From Knufia peltigerae (lineage: Eukaryota > Ascomycota > Eurotiomycetes > Chaetothyriales > Trichomeriaceae), in contig JAPDRN010000032.1 in assembly GCA_030247855.1 (NCBI GenBank), forward strand, positions 62,001 to 126,000: 64,000 bases of DNA, given 5' to 3'. Below, one piece after another: positions 57,026 to 64,000 of this stretch. The number at the start of each line of letters is the position of its first letter. Position 1 is the stretch's first letter. Position numbers and translations under genes: made by a program. Under the pieces are notes generated by a model. It had not been told where the DNA came from. It did not search any database and was given only the letters and a program-made list of their open reading frames with translations.

Positions 57026-58913
57026 TCAACCTTTACTACAGCCATCTGTGATGTCCTGTCTGACTGCGTCGGCAAGTTCAGAGTATCTTTGAGTAAACCT
57101 GGGCCCTGCGGTCCAGTTACGAATGTCCCTGATGTGCTCCTCAAAGGCTGGATTCAGCTTGAGCATCTTATCTCCTTGACTGATCGTATCATCATTGGCA
57201 ATGATAAGAACACAGTCCGATGAATAGGGCCAGTTTACGGAGACAGAGGTGGAATGGAATGCTCCAAATTCTTCCACATGGTACAATTCTTGGTCTTTTA
57301 CCAACAGCTCCCTCACTGAGGGCCTATCAAATACTGCAATCAGTAACAGAAGTGGTCGGCAAATATGTCGAAATGACTTACCAAGGAACTCTGTCTATCC
57401 ATGCTTGATGAGCAACCTGTGATTGAATCGGTCGCGGACGCATCCAGAATGGCATTTTATCGAACCTTTCTCGCTTAAGAGACATCCTCCACTTGAATTA
57501 TCATAAGTTATATTTTTGGTTGTGGTGGAATTGCATTCATGGATTGACCTACCGTGACTGATGTATACATGATGTAGGCAGAGGCAACCTTTTCTGGAAT
57601 TCCCGAATAGCCAGTGTAAGCCTTCACAATGTCGAATACAGCTTGACAGATAGTGTGACCACAGGATGTGAGTGTTGGCGCAATTAGGCTTTTCCAGCAT
57701 GGCAGCTCTGGACCTAGCAGCTCGTCCCACGGGACACCTTCAGCAGCAGCACTTCGTCGAGATGCCACTAGGCTTTGGAGAATGCGATCGCCGGGTACCA
57801 CGGGCTTGAGATTATAAGGGAGCTGCTCGCAGAGATCGAACTGATTGCTGGATGTTGGGCTCTGGCCTCCTTGCCAACAGGCAGGTGAATCAGCTTGCAA
57901 TTGCTGGAATTGTATCTCAGGGGAGGCATATGGACGAGGCTCCTGTGCAGAATCACCGATAGAGACATCTATTCCACCAATCAGCTACATCTAATAGTAA
58001 CTCCTAGAACTTCATCGTGTTTGCAACATAGTTATATACCTTCTGTTAGCCCCGTGACGCCGCAATGGGTGCACAGTCCAGCTCCAGTGTACAGCTCCGA
58101 TAGTTCCATACTCAGAGGATCTTTGCTGATAAGTTGAAGAATTTCTGCAGCCCCGTGCCGTGGAGAAGTTTGGCCAGTCGACATTGGAATGCAACCCGAT
58201 TCATAGTCCGCCGAGTCCGTAGGGTAGCTTGCACAACGACTTCGGCATAGAGGCTGCGGTGATACAACAGCACAGGCTTCCCGAGCAAATCTGCTCGTTT
58301 CATATGAGCTCCCCCTTGCTTCTTTAGACAGCGATAGCACGTCTAGCGGAAGTAAAGCTGTAGTGGAATGGACTTCTACTGAAGTCCCTTGATCGTCCCT
58401 CGTTTGGCTCTGGACATTGGGATAGTCGTCGGTGGTTCTGTCCTGATTAGAATCTCCTGAGCTCGTGGAAAGTGCCATTGAGGCTCCTGTGAGCATGGGC
58501 TGTCGTGTAGAAAATGCCTCGGGATCTTGGTCTGACCCTCTTGCTCTTATTTGGTCGAGTTTATTCGCCAAATTGTGCAGCTGAGCCTGCAGCTTGGACG
58601 TCTCTCTGGCCTTTTCCTTCCATTCAATGCATTCAGTCCTAAGATTATCACGCTGCAATGTCAGTTCATGTAGCTCTTGCGTGACAGCCTCAGTGGCCCG
58701 GGATGATTTTGCAACTTCGTCCTCCAGAGCTGTTATCCTCAGCTTTGTTCTCTCTCTGAACGCCTGTTGAGATCTTCGATCTGTTGCACGCTTTCTCATA
58801 AGCTTCGCGGCATCCATTGGAGTGGTTTTGCCCTTCCTTCGACCGGAGTTGGTTCCTGTTGCCATATCCACTTCAACGGTGCTGCCAGAAACCTGAGCTG
58901 CTGGGTCTTCCAT
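57026..58913 (-). CDS. bZIP transcription factor with DUF3425 C-terminal domain
   Basis: Exons 58040..58913, 57553..57968, 57382..57491 and 57026..57323 give 565 residues. The basic region lies at about residues 40-63 (RKRATDRRSQQAFRERTKLR) and is followed by the leucine-zipper-like ITALEDEVAKSSRATEA, ELHELTLQRDNLRTEC and KLQAQLHNLANKLDQI. The middle is Ser/Thr-rich and disordered. The C-terminal half is the DUF3425 region of fungal bZIPs (DRILQSLVASRRSAAAEGVP, LPCWKSLIAPTLTSCGHTIC, then WRMSLKRERFDKMPFWMRP and WIDRVPWPSVRELLVKDQ). It is divergent from the Baeyer-Villiger monooxygenase and close to the P450, so it is the prime candidate regulator of this cluster. Confidence 0.85.
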
Positions 58914-59993
58914 CTTTGCTCTGCTACTGAGTTACCTTCCCAGTGACGAGGAGGGGAAAATTGTCGTACCCGCTCTGGGGTTGTTCGAACAGGTCATCTG
59001 GAGTCGCTGAGGCTGTGACACGAGCATCTGTGACTTTCGAACGAAAGCCAAGAGGCGTCCAACTCATCATTTTTGGGGAGCAAGGGACATCATGCGAAGC
59101 TCCAGAGAGCGGCTCATCAGTAGTTGGGCGATGTTCAAGTTACATGTGAGTGGCTCAACACACCTGGTGGGCCTGATGGGTCCGGGGTCCGGGGTCCGGA
59201 TAAACATAGGCTGATAATACCAGAATTGGCTCCTTCGATGAATTACTCTCAGCTGTGGGGCAAATTCCCAAACGGCTCGGAACTCCAGACCTCTGACACC
59301 TTTCTAAACTGATGACCCTCCACATTGTAACAAGAAGTCCTTGAGGGCCTGCACATCGACATGGTTTTGTAGATGTTTTGCCATGGATACCGAGCCTGCT
59401 TCGCGAACCCTATTTTTCGCTTGTCAGAAAGCCTTGTATGGAATACTAAATAGTACAATAGGTCGATTCTCCGTAACTCGTCCTGTATACAGATAAATGA
59501 GTCGGCTGGCCAAAGACATGACTCATTACAGAATGTAACACATTTGTTAACCCAAATAGAGAGTAAGTAGAGCCTTATCAGTCCGATGTCTATGCAAGTG
59601 GATAATTGACGCCCTTTTCTGGCCGGCTAAGTTTAGCCAACTACGCTGGTTGCGCGAGCCCTGATGGGGGCGATGGCAGGCTACCTTATGGAATGGCAAA
59701 TGCCGTTCAAAGGTCGGCTAAAAACACCACTCTTTGTAGCTGCAAATAGTAATCCATCTTGCCAACCAGCAATGATTGTGTAGTTTGGAGAGGCACAAGG
59801 TAACTGGAAGCCGGGACAGACAATCCGAGTAGTCCGAGGACATCCAGTGTTATCATCGCCAGAGATCAAAGCGGTTTTGACATATCTGGTGATCCTCCAC
59901 TTGAAGTGAGAGCTATTACATTCCTCACAGAACCTGCGTTCGGCTCCGAGATTCTAGAATCTACAAGCAAATTGAGTCACAACTTATAGCATA
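58914..59993. promoter_or_regulatory. Divergent promoter of bZIP regulator and Baeyer-Villiger monooxygenase
   Basis: 1.08 kb without a gene. The notable feature is a 7-bp tandem array of GGTCCGG at 59178-59200. Other parts show no recognised motif. Confidence 0.45.
59178..59200 (+). repeat. Threefold 7-bp tandem repeat (GGGTCCG)
   Basis: GGGTCC GGGGTCC GGGGTCC GGA: three TCCGG cores 7 bp apart. Each core carries overlapping CCG/CGG triplets, so it could be either slippage or a cluster of regulator half-sites. Confidence 0.8.
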
Positions 59994-62099
59994 ATGGCTC
60001 CCGCTCTCAAAACGACAAATGGTACGGATCATGGAGGAAAGAGACTTGGAACTTTCGATTATCCTCCATCGCCCTATCGAGTTCTGGACCAATATCATTC
60101 CAAACCCAGCAAGATCAGAGTGGCGTGCGCCGGAGCAGGAGCCACTGGGCTGTGCTGTGCCTACAAGATGGAGCGAATGTTGGAGGCCAACTCTTGGGAA
60201 CTGACCCTGTTCGAAAAGAATGAGCAATTTGGAGGAACCTGGTGGGAGAATACCTATCCTGGTGTTGCCTGCGACATACCTTCACATCTTTACACATTTT
60301 CATGGGATCCTAACCCAGAATGGTCGCATTATTTTGCTCACGGGAGTGAGATCCAACAGTACTTCGAGGGGTTCGCTAAACGCCATGGTGAGCTATATAT
60401 ACATTTGAGAAAAGCGACTGTCTCTACCTAACATCACAACTGTAGATCTACACAAGTACATGAAGTTACGCACCAAGGTGACGGAAATTAATTGGGACAG
60501 AAATCAAGGCATCTGGAATATGTAAGTCCCGGTAAGCAACTACATCAGACGCATAGTGACAGATGGGATAGTACCCTCGAAGACATGGTTACGAATAAAA
60601 TATGGTACGACTGGGCGCATGTCTTCATCAATGGGACTGGAATCCTCAATACCTGGAAATGGCCCGATATCCAGGGACTTTCCGAATTCAAAGGCTCCAT
60701 CATGCATTCAGCAAGGTGGAATCACGATGTCGACTTTAAAAATAAAACAGTGGGTGTGATCGGAACCGGTAGTACTTCCGTACAAATAATCCCAGAACTT
60801 CAGAAAGTTGCGAAGCATGTCGATGTGTTCATGAGGAGTCCGACTTGGATCAGTCCGCCTTTCGGAGCCAGTAAGTGTTTATATATTATCGTTCATGTCC
60901 ATGCCCATTGTCTGACATGAATGTGCTAATATTGTTCTTTACGAAGCCGCCTTAGCTGCTCTAAGAGGCGGAGATGCTCCAGATCCCGGGAAGCGTCAGT
61001 ATACCTTCACCGAACAGAACAAGAAACGCTTTCGAGAAGATCCTGATTACTATCTCCGATTTCGCAAGGAGATTGAGGCAGAAATCAATGCCTTGTTCGG
61101 GATGTACATGAAAGGCTCTGATTTACAGAATACATTTCGGGATGTCATAACCAAGGAGATGATCCGCAGGATTGGGCCGGGCAACGAAAAGATAAAAGAA
61201 TTCCTCATCCCAAAGTGGTCAGTTGGGTGCAGAAGAGTGTCGCCCGCTGATGGCTATCTGGAGGCGTTGGTGACTGAAAATGTCACTCCAGTGTTTGGAG
61301 ATATTGACAAGGTCACCGAAAGCGGAGTCGTAGTGGCTGGGCAGGAGCACAAGGTCGAGATATTGGTCTGTGCAACAGGCTTTCAGCCTGCGTTCAAGCC
61401 TGCTTTCAAGGCGAGTGTTATTAATTAGGGCCACTTCCTCGTGACTAACGATGTTATTCTTCAGGTCTTTAATGGCAGCAAGACGATTGACGAAGATTGG
61501 GGTTCCGGGTGCAATATGTACTTAGGGGTTTCTGCACCACGATTCCCTAACTATTTCACTATCGTGGTAAGTCTTGTTGTCAACTCTACTTGGTGGTTCC
61601 TACGATCTCTAAGGATTACTAGGGTCCTGGCGCCACGTGGAGTAACGGCACTCTCATTCCTGGAATCGAAACCACGGTGGAGTACTCGATCAAGATGATC
61701 AAGAAAATGCAAACGGAGGGTATACTGTCTGCCACAGTGAAGCAGCAGGCTCTAGATGATATCTACCAGCACTTCGACGAATTCCATAAAACGACGGTTT
61801 GGCAGGAAGAGTGCCGGAGTTGGTTTAAAGATGGTAAGGTCAAGAACCGAGTATACCTATGGCCAGGACCGGTAAGGTTATCCTGTTTTCCCAGTCTAGA
61901 GCTGAGTTGACTTTGGAAGACGATTCATTTCCTCAAAACGATCAAGGATCCTCGAATGGAGGACTATGACTTTGAATACCGATATGGTAACAGGTTCGCA
62001 TTCCTGGGCAATGGGCATGTTAAAGCAACCCTGGCTGATGACGTGTTTGCACTGAGCCCATATGTCCGGAATTCGGATCATCCGTGGACAATTGACTGA
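59994..62099 (+). CDS. Baeyer-Villiger monooxygenase (FAD, NADPH)
   Basis: Inserts oxygen next to a ketone to give an ester or lactone. Exons 59994..60387, 60446..60521, 60563..60870, 60947..61410, 61465..61566, 61623..61871 and 61920..62099 give 590 residues. FAD Rossmann motif GAGATG at residues 47-52 (VACAGAGATGLCCAY), then FEKNEQFGGTWWENTYPGVA and CDIPSHLYTFSWDPN. The BVMO fingerprint F-x-G-x3-H-x3-W is at residues 199-209 (FKGSIMHSARW). The NADPH motif is VGVIGTGSTSVQIIPEL, then VFMRSPTWISPPFG. Intron 4 appears to be GC-AG (AAG|GCGAGT). Intron 2 is 41 bp, or 35 bp if the upstream acceptor is used; both keep the frame. It is a class B flavoprotein with the substrate unknown. Confidence 0.88.
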
Positions 62100-63006
62100 T
62101 CTTTCTTCCAAATGGTGGAAGCAACAACTTGTCAAGTACTTCCGAATGTCTCCAATACCGGCAAATTGAAGCTATGACTTGAACATGGATCGACTCGGGG
62201 CTAAGAGGCCGAGGCTCGTAGTTATTTACTAGTTCAGATTGTGTGTCACGATCTGCAATAGATTTCCCTTAAGTTGTCGTGCTTCCTTGGACGAGAAGTG
62301 TGCGATTGTGGGCTGGAGTGCTATCAAGATCATCCCGTTCTTGCTCTCACGTCAGTCAAGTGTGCTAGCATGCTCATGGCGGGCCTATCTGGGGTGAGTT
62401 TTGCAAACTTCACGCTGCGTTGGTAAGCATTCCCCCTTGCTCATCGTTCTGATGTATATATCACGGCCTTGGATGGTTCGCTTCGCGAATCTGATAAATC
62501 CTGCCGTTATTTGATCTTTCGTCATTATTGCTTGGCTGGAGAGACAATGCGTTCGGTAAGTGCTGACTACTATGGAGTGGTTTGTTGACTTTCGGTTAAC
62601 TATAGCAGGCACAAAGTGATATCATCGGAACACAGGCTGCCACCGAATGTGCCTGTGGTGGCTAAGAGGTGAGTTTACGGAACAATGACGCCGGCCCACA
62701 ATTCTGGGATGTTGCATAGCCAAAAGACACCAGGCCACGCCTCACTAGCTATGCGACGAGACCCAACTGGGCCGTGTCGAAATGCGGTCCACTTTTCATC
62801 ATACGAACCTCCTGTGTCTCTTGCTGTTGTTCTGGATGGCAGATTTACCGTTAAAGGTAGGCTTATAGGAACTTTCAAGAAATCAAGGACATTGTTGAGA
62901 ACCTCTGTTTTGCTGTCGACATTGTTCCGGGAAGGATTCATTTATATCTTTCAAAGTATTGTTTCATACGAGCTCTTCGTGAGGTGGCTTCGTTGCTCAT
63001 TCCAAC
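62100..63006. other. Intergenic region between BVMO and CoA ligase
   Basis: 907 bp on one strand: BVMO terminator and ligase promoter. A short frame at 62685-63047 overlaps the ligase start in another phase and looks like chance. No motif was recognised. Confidence 0.4.
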
Positions 63007-64000
63007 ATGCCCTCCCAGTCCCCCTTCCCTGCCCTAGACATCCCTAAGACCAACCTTTTATCTTATCTGTTCCCGACAGGAGCGGATGACGATGATAAGC
63101 CGTTGTGGATCACTTCCAACAATGAACTCTCTGCTCTATCGCCGAATCAGCTACTGTCGTTAGTCAAACGTGTCGCTGCAGGATTCGTAAGGTTAGGTAT
63201 AGGACGTGGCGATGTCGTGGCGGTCTTCACCCCCAACCATATCTATGTCCCCGTGATCTACCTTGCCACTGTTGGGTATGGCGCGGTATTCACTGGTTTC
63301 AATCCAGCGTACACAGTTGGGGAGTTGGTTCACCTAATGAAGGATTCTAAGGCCAAAGTCATATTTGTTCACCCTCAACTGTTGGGGCCGGCGTCAGAAG
63401 CCGCGCAGGAGGCCGGACTCTCTGAATCTAGCCTCATCTTATTCTCGGACGGGAAAGATGGAATTCAATCACCAGGGATTCAGGATTGGCGGACTTATTT
63501 TGGAAGCTCTAGTGAGGCCAGTTGCTGGAAATGGGACAATTACGACTCGAAGGAGGCAGAAGCTCGAATTGCCACGATCAATTACTCCTCTGGGTAAGTA
63601 GAAGTAGTCTTTTGGTCCTCCTCGAAATCCTTGCTCCTCGCATCCAGGTCAGTCTAGCTCAGCAGATATATGTGTTCGGCTTTTCTGGCGAAGACTTTGG
63701 TGGAAAGGTCCCAGGTATTTGATTGTGCCCATAGACTCACCACTATTATAGAACGACCGGGCTTCCGAAAGGAGTCATGGTGACGCATGGCAACATCATA
63801 GCCAACATCGTACAGACAACATTCATCCGCTATCACCTGACGCTTAAAACGAGAGCGATGGAGCGCTGGCTCGGATTTCTGCCCTTATATCACGCCTATG
63901 GACAGCTCTACACCATTCTAATGGCTTGCAAATTGCGGATCCCGGTTTATGTCATGGAAAGTTTTGAGCTGAGAAAATTTTTGCGTGCCATTCAGCAGTA
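63007..64000 (+). CDS. Acyl-CoA synthetase / 4-coumarate-CoA ligase-like (cut by right edge)
   Basis: ANL-superfamily enzyme that adenylates a carboxylic acid and joins it to CoA. Exon 1 is 63007..63593, the intron is 63594..63751 (158 bp), and exon 2 starts at 63752 and leaves the window. N-terminal blocks are LDIPKTNLLSYLFPTGADDD, LSLVKRVAAGFVRLGIGRGD, VVAVFTPNHIYVPVIYLATV and GYGAVFTGFNPAYTVGELVH. The AMP-binding P-loop reads INYSSG|TTGLPKGVMVTH across the splice, followed by WLGFLPLYHAYGQLYTILM and VYVMESFELRKFLRAIQQ. All are typical of fungal 4CL-like ligases. The C-terminal half, including any peroxisomal signal, is not in the window. Placed after the BVMO, it could activate the acid freed from a lactone. 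Confidence 0.9.

Overview
The window is nuclear DNA of a filamentous ascomycete (Pezizomycotina). The evidence is mosaic genes with short GT-AG introns of roughly 41-160 bp, fungus-only families (Mim1/TOM13, HET domain, Zn2Cys6 and DUF3425-bZIP regulators, siderophore transporter, GPI-type phospholipase B) and widely spaced genes on both strands. The richness in transporters, oxygenases and regulators would suit Eurotiomycetes such as black yeasts, but I cannot prove that placement. I reconstructed about 73 introns by hand from splice consensus and reading-frame continuity. Three appear to be GC-AG introns. No tRNA, rRNA, CRISPR array or intact transposon was recognised.

Layout. 0-2.3 kb: housekeeping genes (UBX protein Shp1/p47, cut at the left edge; mitochondrial import protein Mim1; a small membrane protein). 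2.3-4.8 kb: relics of a fungal transcription factor and of a divergent glutathione S-transferase. 5-8.8 kb: a HET-domain gene and a Zn2Cys6 regulator. 9.4-13.8 kb: an NCS1 purine/pyrimidine-type permease followed on the same strand by guanine deaminase, a plausible purine-nitrogen pair. 16-22 kb: zinc-ribbon protein, FAD amine oxidase, secreted GPI phospholipase B and a metacaspase relic that has lost its catalytic cysteine. 22.3-26.9 kb: a gene-poor stretch. 26.9-32.2 kb: secreted SurE-type phosphatase, siderophore transporter and a small secreted protein with eight cysteines.

32.3-50.1 kb is the most coherent region. It has three arylsulfatase paralogues of the Cys (CSPTR) type without visible signal peptides, two sugar-porter-type MFS transporters and two Zn2Cys6 regulators, arranged as two divergent promoter pairs and two convergent pairs. 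One regulator carries two complete Zn2Cys6 clusters in tandem. The promoters carry CCG-N6-CGG elements and repeated CACGGG motifs. The simplest reading is a substrate-inducible system that imports a sulfated small molecule (perhaps a sulfated sugar or glycoside) and desulfates it inside the cell. The substrate is not known.

51.1-64 kb looks like a second catabolic or biosynthetic cluster: AtuA-like (DUF1446) protein, cytochrome P450, bZIP/DUF3425 regulator, Baeyer-Villiger monooxygenase and an acyl-CoA/4-coumarate-CoA ligase-like enzyme cut by the right edge. Hydroxylation, Baeyer-Villiger oxidation and CoA activation would suit breakdown of a terpenoid or alicyclic compound. This is inference from family names and adjacency.
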